A stretch of DNA of 64,000 nt. Origin: Prorocentrum cordatum. Taxonomy: Eukaryota > Sar > Dinophyceae > Prorocentrales > Prorocentraceae. Location of the stretch: contig CAUYUJ010022504.1 of NCBI GenBank assembly GCA_963575745.1, forward strand, positions 80,001 to 144,000. The letters run 5' to 3'. A program made the position numbers and the translations under genes. The notes beneath the pieces are model-generated. The model saw only the letters and a list, made by a program, of their open reading frames with translations. It searched no databases and was not told the origin of the DNA. Of this stretch, positions 20,400 to 30,160 are shown piece by piece. Each line of letters starts with the position of its first letter. The stretch's first letter is position 1.

Positions 20400-21069
20400 C
20401 TATGACGTGCTCCGGCAGGCACGACGCGAGGGCCCGCACCGGGATGCCCCTGGAGCGCGACGGCATGAATCGGCTCTGGAAGGCAGCCACTGCGGCGGGC
20501 GCCGCGAGGATCAGCGCGCCCAGCGTGCCATTCGCCAGCAGGAGGAGGGTGCAGATCGTCTCCCAGCACTCGCACGGCGCAGACTCCGGCTTCATCTTCC
20601 AGAAGCGGATGGGCTCCGTGATTGCCCTGCAGGGCTCGCCGATGTAATTCCAAGATACCCCAAACGCATACCAGCCCGCAAGGGCGGCAGAAGTAATCCA
20701 GACACGCCTGCTGCTGTCACTCCGCAGCAGCTGCACCATGCCAGTGGCCACAGCCGCATTTTGAAGCTCGGATGCCAACACCAGCTGTGAGCACCTGCTG
20801 TTGATGCGCACGAGCAGAGGAGCGCGAAGCGCCGTCACGGCAATAGGCACCGCCACAATGAAAAGAAGCATTCCCATGTTCCGTACCTCCGTGCGCCCCG
20901 AGAAGGACGCCAGCCACACAACGGCCTGCAGAGGAAGCAGCACCAGGGCGCACGCGGCCTCAAGCAGGAGGAGGCGGTGCAGCCTCAGGAGCGCAGGCGG
21001 GGACCCCATCGTGACGTCCATGACCGCGTATGCCTGGGGCGCGGGGCTGCAGATGCAGAGCTGAACCAT
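20400..21069 (-). CDS. Putative multi-pass membrane protein exon
   Basis: A minus-strand frame with four clear hydrophobic segments: about residues 28-55 (LLLLEAACALVLLPLQAVVW), 63-87 (GMLLFIVAVPIAVTAL), 122-146 (VWITSAALAGWYAFGVSW) and 168-196 (TICTLLLLANGTLGALILAA), counting from the ATG at 21067-21069. Polar Cys-containing loops lie between them. The frame then becomes Arg/Gly/Pro-rich near 20400, suggesting an exon end around the VIGGLHVRK stretch. An alternative is that this exon starts at a CTGCAG acceptor near 21055 with the real start upstream. The regularly spaced helices argue for real coding. Function is unknown; a link to the RING-type exon at 17.6 kb is possible. Confidence 0.5.
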
Positions 21070-21819
21070 CGACGGTATCGTCAACAGGCAAGGGGGAGGG
21101 AACAGCACACGGCACCAGGGTGAAATCTGCCACTGTGCAACCTTCCACCTCCTCCCCCGTCTCCCGGCTCCGAGCCCATCACCTCCGACCCCGCGGACGG
21201 AAGGTGCGGCCAAATGCTGCGCAACGTGCGGTCCGATGCTATGCTGCTGGCTGCGAGGAGCGTCGACGGCGCGCCTCGATCCGGAACGCAACCTTGCCAC
21301 CGAGTCCATTCCGAGCGGTAACGTCAGGCGCCTTCGCAGACAGCGGGCAGCCACCACCTGTCGCCAGCGCAATTGCCACGGAGGGTCGCGCTCTGCGCCC
21401 AACGCTCCCCAACAAGCGACCGTCGCCTCTGCGATTCAGGGCTGCCGAATGTGGTACGAATAGATGGGGTCTGAAGGTCTCGCAACAGCACCAATGCATC
21501 GCCGATGCGCAGCCGCTGCCCCTGCGACGTAAGTGATATATCGGTGCAGTCGGCGGGGAGAAAATCGGGTTCCACGTCGAGGCGCACCACCGATGCATCG
21601 GCGATGCAGCGCGATCCTCCGACCCCACCTGCTCAGACCCCACCTGAGATGCCAAGATGGGAGCGGGGAGGATCGGTGGAGTCCCCTGTGTGGCCACGAG
21701 ACGTGTGAGGGGTGGAATGCGACCCCCCTTCGCATGCGACCCCCCTTCCCCGCCCACTCTCAAGGCTTCGGTGGAGCTCCTCCCCCGTGGACCACGGAGC
21801 GTGTGAGGGGCAGAGACAT
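21070..21819. other. Intergenic; repeat shared with 7.6 kb
   Basis: CATCGGCGATGCAGCGCGAT near 21596 matches CTCGGCGATGCCGCGCGAT near 7608, and both are followed by CCTCCGAC. No gene is seen. Confidence 0.4.
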
Positions 21820-21950
21820 GGATGGAGGAGGAGGACGACGAGGACAGGAGGAGGAGGAGGAGGAGGAGGAGGAGGAGGAGGAGGAGGAGGAAGAGGAGGG
21901 GAGGAGGAAGAGGAGGAGGAGGAGGAGGAGGAGGAGGAGGAGAAGGAGAC
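21820..21950. repeat. (GGA)n microsatellite
   Basis: GAGGAGGAG tract with few interruptions. Confidence 0.95.
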
Positions 21951-23163
21951 GACGTACCCGAAAAGGTCCGTCCGACCGCCCGCCTCAACCCCAGCCAACG
22001 CGTGAGCATCGACAGAGGGAGAGTGGGCTCCTGCTGGGTGGCGCTTGGGTTCTTTTTCGGCCTCCAGACGGGCGGCGAAAACCGTTGCCACTTCTGCAAC
22101 CAGCGGAGCCCACAAATAGGCGCTCGAGGCAGACCACTCGTCAAACAAGAATGCCTCCAGAGAGAGGCGAAACAGAGGGATACGATTTCTCTGCAGGCCG
22201 AGTCCCCCGCCCAGGCACAAGAGAGAGCCGAGCGGCAAAGCGAGAGAGCGAGCCGAACCGCAGGCAACGGCAACGCGGTCCCCGTCCAGAATTGCGGGAG
22301 AGTCCTCGACCGCATCAAGCAGACGCATTGGGTGCCTCGATCGTGCCCCCCCTAATCAAGTCCCGCCTCCATGCCAATCCACCACCCGCAGAATAGTGAC
22401 AAAGACAAAGAAAAGCACGGGTTCGACGGGAGCATCTCACCATTCGAGCGCCAGCTTTGCAGCGCTCCGAATATCGTATGCGCGCTCAAAAGACATCGGC
22501 GTCTTCTGCGCAAAGTCTTTCGCGTTGTGGTACATATGGAATGCCAAGGCGACCGCCTTTCAGGCATTCTTCGCACGGGAGTTCCGATCCCGCCCGTAGT
22601 CAGCCGCCGCCCCCAATCCCAACAGCACAGACGGCGAGCCTGGAAAATGTCGCCTTCCCCAGGTAGGGTGCATTGCTAAATGTTGATAAGTTCTCGGACA
22701 ACGCAGGTAGTGTGCAATCTCGTCGGGCTATGTGCAGCCCCAGGAACAGCTCGTAAGCGACGATTATATGTGCAGTCTGTTCGTGGTCGTCCACGCTCCG
22801 CAGAGGGTCTTGGGAACACTCCATTGCCATGCGGGCTTGAGACTCGCGCGGCAGGTCTGACAGAGATTCCACCGCCCGCCCTCCGACCTCAGCCCCCCAG
22901 GTGTTGGGGCCTCCCACGCGAGAAGCCGCCTACCGAGCGTCGTAGTGAAAGGGTCAGGAAAACCGGCTGCTCGAAGCGTGCGTGCGAAGATGCGCGGTGG
23001 GAGTGGGCGGCGCGCTTCCCGCAGCGCAAGTGCGACGTGCTCGCGCGCCGCGCGAAATGCAGTGCGCCAGCCGTGCTATCTGTGAAAAGGGAGGGGGGGG
23101 GGCCTCGCTCGCTCCATGGATTGCGCAATCGAAAACGGATGCTTCCAGCGTGGCGCTGAACAT
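21951..23163. other. Region without recognisable gene
   Basis: Moderate-complexity sequence downstream (in minus orientation) of the truncated LINE. I looked for reverse transcriptase motifs on the minus strand and found none. Confidence 0.4.
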
Positions 23164-24398
23164 TCACCTGCGATGAAGGCGAACTATCGTCGCATTGTCT
23201 TGGGCATATTCTGTCAAGCTGTGCAGGGCACGTTGCCAGGTATGACTCATTGTGCGGAACGAGGTGCGCCAGCTGCTAGCCCGCCCAATCAGTGGGACAG
23301 GAGACGGGGCAATGGGAATTAGAAACGGCAGGGCGTTGAGATCAGCAAGACGGGGGCTGGTCGGCGGCAGTCTAAGCAGCTTGTGCATTGCCTCCATCTG
23401 TCCGAACTCGTAGTTGGTGGCGCGCACGATGAGGGCGAACTCCTGCCTGTCGACGAGATCAACGGCGCCGTTGGTCACGTTGAGGATGCGCGTGCCGTCG
23501 GCGGCGGCGGTCTTCATCTCATGGGCCGTGTAGATGTCGTTGCGCCAGACACATCTGGCAATCGCTCTAAGAGTGATGATGCGTCCTCCCTTTGCACGGG
23601 AGTCTTCGGCCGAGATCGGATGTCGCTGTAGTTCGTCACGGATCTGGCGAGCAGCCTCTGCCATGACGTCTTCCATGCAGCGCCATTGAAGCACAACTGG
23701 AAATCGATCCAGTTGAGCCGCATCAAGAAGTTGACCAAAGATCTCTCCGCAGCGCGGGTCGCGAAAGACATGCCCAGGAATGCCGGTTTGTTGCTCGTGC
23801 CGAACGCGGTCGCGAAGGTAAGGAACGATCGGCCTGTGGTCACTGAGCCTGGGGTCGGAGATGGCGGCCGCGTCAAAGTCGGTCTCAACTAGAACTTCGA
23901 CGCCCAGCAGGAAGTGGGCTGGAATTCCGATAAACGCTCGACTCGGTCCAATGTGGCCGCGGTGGCAGTGTCTCTGCAATAGCGCGCGGGGCAGTCTGTC
24001 GAGATTTCAATGGACGCGGACAAGAGACGTTCCCAATATGCTAGCAGGGGTCGAGATCCACGACTACGTGCTCCAGGAACAGCGCCAGGGACGAAGTCTT
24101 CCGAGATGGGGACCACGTAGCTGCGCGTCGGGCCCGACTTGACGCCGACGTCACCAGCAGCCAGACATGCTCTTGTAGCGGGGTCTTGAAGGTTCCCATC
24201 GGCGAGCTCCCCCCACATAGCCTGTATCTCGCCCTGCGTTCGGCTGGCCACTTCAAAGTGGTGAACGCTCACAATCTCCATGGTGAAGTTGTCCTTGCCA
24301 TGTATGATGGTGAGGAGGGCAGCCCCGCCAGGAGCTAGAACCTGATGCTGAAATCGAACAGGAGGGTCATCCTGGCCTCTGGCCATCATGGGACCCAA
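23164..24398 (-). pseudogene. LINE endonuclease remnant with linker
   Basis: The first half (23889-24398) has LLTIIHGKDNFTMEIVSVHH and CLAAGDVGV, a decayed form of the GDxN motif. The second half (23164-23979, shifted frame) has FLLGVEVLVETDFDAAAISD followed by PRLSDHRPIV, the intact SDHRP active-site motif. The frame switch is near 23950. After it comes about 250 residues of helical linker (MEDVMAEAARQIRDELQRH) ending in a stop at 23164. A reverse transcriptase should follow and does not. Confidence 0.7.
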
Positions 24399-24645
24399 GA
24401 ATGCAGCGCCACCAACCTTCTGCGAGAGATGGTTTTAAACAGATATTGCACGGGTACGGGTAAGTCGCCAGCGCAGCGGTCAGCTTATCCAGCGTACCTC
24501 TGCTCTCTTACGCATGAGCAAGGCGAGCATGTGAAGCTTGGCTTTGCGACGGTGAGGTTTGAAGCCAAGCAGGCTTCCGGCCTTCCAAGAGACGATCGCG
24601 CAGCTGCGCCGCTCCAGCGCAGGGGTCCATGGTGACCATCGTCTG

Positions 24646-25309
24646 CTAAATAGACCACGTAGACGTGTCCAAGCTAGCGAACGCTGGCCCAAACGCAGCC
24701 ACCAGTGGTTGCTTGTCAATCTTGAGGCGCGCGAGGATGGGCATGTCCCAACGGAATTTGGAGGGCCCATCAGGTCCTTGAACTTCGACGACCACGAGTG
24801 GCACTGCACCGAAGGTGACGATGCCCTTGGCCCGTGGGGCCTCGACGCGATGATCTGCAAATGTGTCCTGGATGATGCGCTGGAGGCGTTTTTGTTTGGA
24901 GCTCTTATCTGACCTGCTTGGGGCTCTTGTCAATGCTGACGTTTACTTGAGTATTGACGCCTCTTATGTCGAAGCCGCTGAAGGTACGAAAGCCAGCTGA
25001 TGTCTTGAGAGCTCTTGAGAGTGCAAGGGCTCGCGCAGGGGCAGCGGCGCCGCTTTGAATTTGCATGTGGAACCGTCGCTGAGGCACATCACCATGAATA
25101 ATAAGCTGATCAACAGGAACTCCAGAAGCATGTATCCATTCAGCCAGCGCCGTCTTGATAGCCGCTGGCGCCATTGCTCTTGGGGCGCCAATGCTGAACA
25201 CTGTAGGGTCTGGTACTCGGTCCCACGTCGCAAGCTTTTGGACGTCAAAGGGGACTGCCGCTTCTGCCATAGCCAGGGTTTGTTCCATCGTATGTATTTG
25301 TTGTCGCAT
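24646..25309 (-). pseudogene. LINE ORF1-like, C-terminal part in two frames
   Basis: Two overlapping minus frames (24905-25309 and 24646-24933) read as one degraded domain: FRTFSGFDIRG...VSIDKSPKQVR then LQRIIQDTFADHRVEAPRAK and FDWxxP-like WDMPILARL. The SPKQ(R) followed by a basic helix and a short beta-rich region is a recurring pattern just upstream of LINE endonucleases in dinoflagellates, to my knowledge. The frame change lies near 24920. Confidence 0.5.
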
Positions 25310-25345
25310 TCGTTGCTGATATGCTTCCGCTTTGTCTGCTCGAGA

Positions 25346-26383
25346 TTACATTTCGTGAATACTTTTGTCGTGCACCTCGAGGTGGGATGCGTTCTGTTTG
25401 CTAGCCGCCAGGAGCTCGTGCACCTGCTGCTGCTGAGCAGTGAGAGAATTTGCCGCTGCCATGAGCTGTGCCGTCGCCGTCGCGATTTGCTCCTTTCCCA
25501 GCACCGCCAGCCTTTGTTCCAATTGAGCCAAGTCGTCAGGCAGAGGAGGAGCACCATGTAGGTAAGCCACCAATTGGCGTGCCAGCGGCAGGCAGCTTTC
25601 CATCAAGGAACGTAGGAAACATGTCCAAATCTTCCGCAACTTGACGTCTGGCACGAGGTGGGAGAAGAACGTATTCAGGTCCGTGGGGCCAAGCAAGTCC
25701 ACCGCTGGCTCCCGTGTGCTGTTGTTGGCCAGCCGCTGCAGCTCGCCAAGGGCCTCGTTCAGCCAGCGCGTGTGCACGTGAAGCAGAAAGTCCTTAGGAT
25801 CGATGCGGGGCTCGTTCTGATTCACAATGTCCTGTAGGTCCGCGGTCGCGGTCTCTGTCGTCGTCCCGTCTCTCTCTGTCCCGTCGGTCGCGGTGTCGCC
25901 GATGTCGGTGGGCACGTGTAGATCCGCTGCGGTCACCTCCGCTTCTATTTTTGGACTTGCTATTGTCTTGCCGTCTACGATGACGGGGGTGAGGATGAGG
26001 TCTTCGAGCGCTGTCGGAAGAGGGAGAACTGCTGCTGGATGCAGGCGTTGCGTCTGCGTGAAGGAGTTGCTGTTGTGCCTGCTGCCAGTGATCAGGTCCG
26101 AGCCGAAACCAGCGCGCGGTGCCCGAAGCGGTGTTCCAGGACGAACGTACAGCTGCGGCGGCAGCGAATCGACCGACACCTGCCCGAGCGCGATGAGAAT
26201 GAGCAATATGTGGATGCCGCCAGCGACAATCTGCGCCAGGCTGGTCTTCGAATGTGCAGTGCCCGCGCCGGCGCGGGACTTGGTTGTGGAAAGCAGCGGA
26301 CTGGCGCGAGGCCCCTGAGGCGGCGCCAGAATCTTGGAGACTGTCCTCGGCCCAGAGGTCTCCATGCGGCCGCAGCGCGGCAT
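25346..26383 (-). pseudogene. LINE ORF1-like, N-terminal part
   Basis: Starts at the ATG right after the DinoSL relic (MPRCGRMETSGPRTVSK). It has a hydrophobic segment around residues 52-70 (IVAGGIHILLILIALGQV), a polar middle, then a helical, Gln-rich C-terminal stretch (ANSLTAQQQQVHELLAASKQ) likely to form a coiled coil. The frame ends at a TGA at 25346; homology-like sequence continues in another frame from 25309. The role is inferred from position: RNA-binding or chaperone protein of the element. Confidence 0.6.
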
Positions 26384-26388
26384 CTTGA

Positions 26389-26411
26389 CTTGAGCCAAAA
26401 TTGGCTACGAA
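26389..26411 (-). other. Relict dinoflagellate spliced leader (DinoSL)
   Basis: Reverse complement of the region matches the canonical 22-nt DinoSL at 21 positions, with one inserted base in the middle T/A run and one G-to-A change near the 5' end. It is followed six bases later by an ATG (26381-26383). Genomic DinoSL arises when a trans-spliced mRNA is reverse transcribed and reinserted. Confidence 0.85.
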
Positions 26412-26425
26412 AGGAGGAGGAGGAA

Positions 26426-26457
<32 letters not shown>

Positions 26458-26475
26458 GGAGGAGGAGGATGAGGA
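26411..26475. repeat. (GGA)n microsatellite
   Basis: Begins immediately upstream (5') of the DinoSL relic in minus orientation. Confidence 0.9.
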
Positions 26476-26583
26476 GAGCCGCGGGGCGCCCTCTTCAGAA
26501 CGAGGACCCAACGCCACAGTACGGATGGCAACAGACAATAAACGTACGCTCTCGGAGGTCTGCGCCGACTCCGAGTAACCGCA

Positions 26584-27052
26584 GTAAGCAATTAAGAACC
26601 CCCCCGGGGTTCTCGTTAGCACCGCATCGTAATTAAATAATTTCTGGGGGCACTTTTCGCGGAACGATATCTTTAGCACCGCGCAGAAGAAATTTAAACA
26701 GGTAATTCCCGCGCATAGGACTCCCCCAATAGGACTCCCCCATAGGACTCCCCCATAGGACTCACCCAATAGAACTACCCCATAGGGCTCCCACATCGGA
26801 CTCCCCCATAGGACTCCCCCACATCAGACTCGTCTGCGTTCGAAGCAGTTTCTGAGGATGTCTCAGGCGAGGCGCTTGTTTCAGAACTACACGCAGGCCA
26901 GATTGCGAGAATGTTTCAGGCGGTTTCCTTGTTTCGGCGGGCAGACTCGTCTGCGTTCAAAGCAGGTTGCGAGGTGCCAAGGTAACGCTTCCAGGGTGCT
27001 GAAGCGTACATTTTCGCCGGAGAAGGGGTGAGGGGGGGGTTCTTAATTGCTT
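26584..27052. mobile_element. Nested TIR element with AAGCAATTAAGAACCCCCC ends
   Basis: AAGCAATTAAGAACCCCCC at 26584-26602 is repeated inverted at about 27034-27052, a 19-bp terminal inverted repeat. The interior includes a minisatellite (26714-26830) and a 30-bp direct repeat starting GACTCGTCTGCGTTC at 26827 and 26944. Confidence 0.7.
26714..26830. repeat. 15-bp minisatellite CCCATAGGACTCCCC
   Basis: About eight imperfect tandem units. Confidence 0.85.
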
Positions 27053-27370
27053 CTCCGGCTTAGATCCTCGAATCGGCGCTGGGCCCTCTCCCTAGCGCGC
27101 GCGGAGAGCGCCAGGGGCGGCGCCGGAAGCACCGCCACGGGTGTGGGGTGTCCAGCGCTGGTCCAAGAAATCCGCGCCGACCTGCGAACGTTTGAGCAAT
27201 TCTTCTGATCTGCGAGGGGGGAGGAGTGAGGTGGGCGGGGAGGACGAGGAGAGAGACGCGGGAGGAGCAGAGATCAGGAGCGCAAGGGCCGGAGGCGGGG
27301 GCCGGCGAGGGCAAGGGCGGGGGCGAGGCGCGGACAGACGCGGGCAATTGGCTGGAGAGTGAGGTGGCGA

Positions 27371-27518
27371 GTGGAGGAGTCGTGCCAGCTCAGCCCAAAG
27401 GATTGCAAAAAAAAACCGAAGGATTGCAAAAAAAACCAGGATTGCAACAAAAACCCAAGGTTGTTTTGCAATCCTGGGTTTTTTTGCAATCCTTCGTGGA
27501 GGAGTCGTGCCAGCTCAG
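27371..27518. mobile_element. Hairpin insert flanked by a perfect 23-bp direct repeat
   Basis: 27371-27393 and 27496-27518 are identical (begin GTGGAGGAGTCG, end CCAGCTCAG). Between them lie two inverted arms built on CGAAGGATTGCAAAAAAA (27417-27449 and 27462-27495). A duplicated target around a palindromic insert is the simplest reading. Confidence 0.7.
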
Positions 27519-28313
27519 ACCACAGAAGCCGCATCTCGTGCAGGTGCTGCGAGCAGCGCTCTCCACAGCACAGCATCGCATCAGGCCAGCGTGCGCCACG
27601 GAGGCGGCGGCGCGCGCAAAAGGGCGGAAACATTGCAGTCACGGCCAATGTCCTGCCAGGTTTCCTCCTCCTCCTCCTCCTCCTCCTCCTCCTCCAGGAC
27701 TGTCAAAAAACGACTCGGGATGAAAAGCCCGCCCCAGGGAAACGGTACGGACTTCCAGGCATTCGGTATGCACCAGGACACAGAAATAGGACCTCCTCTT
27801 TCGGGCGAGGGGGTAGGGCGAGACGAGCGGCTTCGTGAGAAGGCGGAGGGGCTTTTCCGAAGCCAGGGGCCTCCCTAGGGCCTGGAGACTCCTAAGAAGA
27901 CTTCTCAGCAGGCGACAGGGCTTCCGAGACGCGCTCTGCCTTCATACAGGCCCCACGCCCGCACGCTTAGAGGGCCGTCCCCCCTCGCGATGCCCCCCTT
28001 GTGCGCGCCGCCGACGGAAGCTGCTGCAAGGGGGGGGGGGGGGGCGAGGCTTTGGGCCAATCCTGCACTCGGGAGGCGCGGTGCGTGGCTGCGCCCAAGG
28101 GCACAAGCATGGCAACACCTACCATGCGAGCACGTGATGCAGACGCTAGGCGCGCCCCCGCGTGACGACGCACGCACGTACCCACGAACGGCGGCAACGT
28201 GCATAGACCGTGCGAACAACATATGGCACCAGCGGATGTGGTATGAGGTATGATGCGAGTCGAAGGTCCTGTGCGTAGGCACACACACTGACGCACCCAC
28301 ACGCGATCACACG
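27519..28313. other. Intergenic with a short (TCC)n tract at 27661-27695
   Basis: Contains a decayed family A fragment near 27698-27745 (GACTGTCAAAAAACGACTCG). No gene is seen. Confidence 0.4.
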
Positions 28314-28315
28314 CA

Positions 28316-28397
<82 letters not shown>
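28314..28397. repeat. (AC)n microsatellite
   Basis: About 40 uninterrupted AC units. Confidence 0.97.
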
Positions 28398-28398
<1 letters not shown>

Positions 28399-28440
28399 GA
28401 CACTCACCTCAGCGAAATTGTGCCAGCTGTCGGTCGTACG

Positions 28441-28724
28441 CTAGCGGTACGCGCGAGCTAAAATGCTTTCGAGCGTATGCCGACCGCGCTCCGACCAGGG
28501 CAAGGTTCCCCTCCTGTCCCTGTGGCCACCATTGTCCTTGTTGTCGTAAACGGCGGTTTGTCTGCGCCATGCCACAAAAGCGAACTCCACAATGTCTCTG
28601 ACTTGCTCATCGCTGTCGTTGCCGGCGGCAAGCGCGCTGCCGTAAATCAGTGGGGCCTGAGATAGTTGTTTGAACAGGGGTTTCATGCCCCCGGCAACGA
28701 TTGGAGGTTCCTTCTGGACGCCTT
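28441..28724 (-). CDS. Possible terminal exon of an unrecognised gene
   Basis: The minus frame ending in TAG at 28441 reads QLSQAPLIYGSALAAGNDSD, EQVRDIVEFAFVAWRRQTAV, YDNKDNGGHRDRRGT and then SERGRHTLESILARAYR. Composition is balanced and unlike the repeats around it, and a CGTCCAG acceptor-like site precedes it near 28722. Upstream in the same frame the sequence runs into a fold-back element. I do not recognise the family. Confidence 0.3.
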
Positions 28725-28756
28725 TCAAGGTACATGGAAATATTACACGGTCATCA

Positions 28757-28905
28757 TGTTTCGGAGGTCGGCGCGGACCGCTCGGATGTGAGCTGGACCA
28801 CTCTGGCGGTACCTCCAGCGCCGCCCCTGGCGTGCTCCGCGAGCCAGGAGCGGGGAGGTCAACGCCGATCCGAGAAATCCGCGCGGAGCTCCGAAAGCGT
28901 ATGTG
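28757..28905. mobile_element. Fold-back element copy
   Basis: TTCGGAGGTCGGCGCGGACC at the left pairs with AAATCCGCGCGGAGCTCCGA at the right; GC-rich centre. The outer edge continues AGCGTATGTGTTTG, as in other copies. Confidence 0.7.
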
Positions 28906-29074
28906 TTTGCAACTGATTGTCGTCTCTGGGATAAGGTAGATTCGCAACTTGCACCTGCAACCGTCAGTCGGGACCGCCACCGGTAAAACGTCAGTCTGAT
29001 GACCACCCAGCTGCTCGGACGCACAAGGGGCACGCGAATAAGGCAAAATGAAGCAACATCACGATGTCGTATAC

Positions 29075-29220
29075 CAGTGCTGAACCTAAACGGTGTTTTT
29101 CGTTTTCGTGTTGTGTTCGCTTTCCCTCGCTTTTGTCTCGAATCCGCCTTTACTGCAAAACGAAATCGAAAGGAAAACGGCCCACGAGATCACCAAAAAC
29201 ATCGTTCAGGTCCAACCCTG
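29075..29220. mobile_element. TIR element family C (CAGNGCTGGACCTAAA ends), copy 1
   Basis: Ends CAGTGCTGAACCTAAA and, inverted, CAGGGTTGGACCTGAA; 146 bp, AT-richer than its surroundings. Flanks TCGTATAC and CCGCATAC (29067-29074, 29221-29228) agree at six of eight bases, and both differences are C/T. CAGNG-type ends and 8-bp duplications are typical of hAT elements. Confidence 0.75.
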
Positions 29221-29351
29221 CCGCATACCGCATATTCTTGGCTCCCCTGGTTCCAGCCGGTATGCTTCACAATCGAAGGTCTTCTGCGTAGCGACTCCCA
29301 AACGAAAGGCCCCTACACAAGGAACGGTGCCCCTTCTCGGGCCCTCAAAGC

Positions 29352-29494
29352 TTAAGTCGGGCCTGTCCTCCTACAAGGGGGTTTTGGACGAACAAAAACT
29401 CCAAAATGGTGAAACAATATTAGAAAGATGTTCCCCATATGATTTTTTGACTATTTTTGAATGTTCCCCCTGTCGAGGGACGTGCCCGACTTAA
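29352..29494. mobile_element. TIR element family B with a perfect 8-bp target duplication
   Basis: Ends TTAAGTCGGGC...GCCCGACTTAA, 143 bp. It is flanked by identical CTCAAAGC at 29344-29351 and 29495-29502. The interior is AT-rich and non-coding. Confidence 0.9.
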
Positions 29495-30067
29495 CTCAAA
29501 GCGGGTGGGTGCACGAAAAGCGCCACAGGAACAACCACGAAAGGGCCTAAAGAACAGCGATCCTCATCCGAAGGCCGAGCTGCTCCTCACTTCAGCGCCT
29601 TGACTGCACTCGCTGCACCCATTCGCGCGAGGATGCCATCGACCTTCAGTAGGAAAACGAACTCTATACCCCGACGCTTTTCCCCACCCTGTGTTGAAAT
29701 ATGCTGATATTCGCACAGGAACGCGGATTCTGGTGTACACGGGATCCTGGTGCATACATTTTGCGTTGTTTCCCTGGAACAACGGGGGAAAAGTATACAC
29801 CACACCACCCTGACGTCGTCCCCGACCCTCCAACAAGTCCTGGGATTGCAAAACCGCCCGCCACTGGTGATGTATCTGCTCCAGTTCCCGATTCATCACC
29901 AGGCACTGCAGAGCTTCTCCGATGGAGTCGAGCCGCGACTCCCATGTGTGCCTGGCCTCTCGCCGCTGCACAGCGCTGCCGCCCGCGACGAGCGCGCCAC
30001 ACGCTGGAAACCTCCAGGGCGCTGCGCGCACCGGACACTGGAGAGCAGACGCTGCATCAGACATACG

Positions 30068-30160
30068 CTTGCGGAGGTGCGCGCAGCAGATTTCTCAGAC
30101 CAGCGCTGGACACCCCTCCTCCTCCTCCTCCTCCTCCTCCTCCTCCTCCTCCTCCTCCGT
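30068..30160. mobile_element. Partial fold-back arm next to a (TCC)n tract
   Basis: GATTTCTCAGACCAGCGCTGG at about 30089-30109 matches the arm of the fold-back family; a 48-bp (TCC)n tract follows. Confidence 0.5.

Larger units (their letters stand above)
23164..26411 (-). mobile_element. Degenerate LINE with a DinoSL relic at its 5' end and no reverse transcriptase
   Basis: In minus orientation: DinoSL relic (26389-26411), ORF1-like region, a second ORF1 domain, endonuclease halves, then a linker ending at 23164. The coding segments are in several frames. The element keeps its 5' end but stops before the reverse transcriptase, the opposite of usual 5' truncation. Confidence 0.8.
26541..27192. 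mobile_element. Fold-back element split by a nested TIR element
   Basis: CTCGGAGGTCTGCGCCGAC near 26550 is the start of the fold-back arm. The rest of the arm and the opposite arm (ATCGGCGCTGG near 27072, AAATCCGCGCCGACCT near 27167) resume after 27052. The intervening 470 bp have their own inverted ends. Confidence 0.6.

Noticed and set aside
21239-22328. Minus-strand frames as the missing reverse transcriptase of the 23-26 kb LINE
   Set aside because: None of the motif A, motif B or xxDD patterns is present, and the frame runs into (GGA)n.
29569-30064. Minus-strand frame with ESRLDSIGEALQCLVMNREL as an exon
   Set aside because: The short stretch is protein-like, but two frames are equally open and no splice sites convince.
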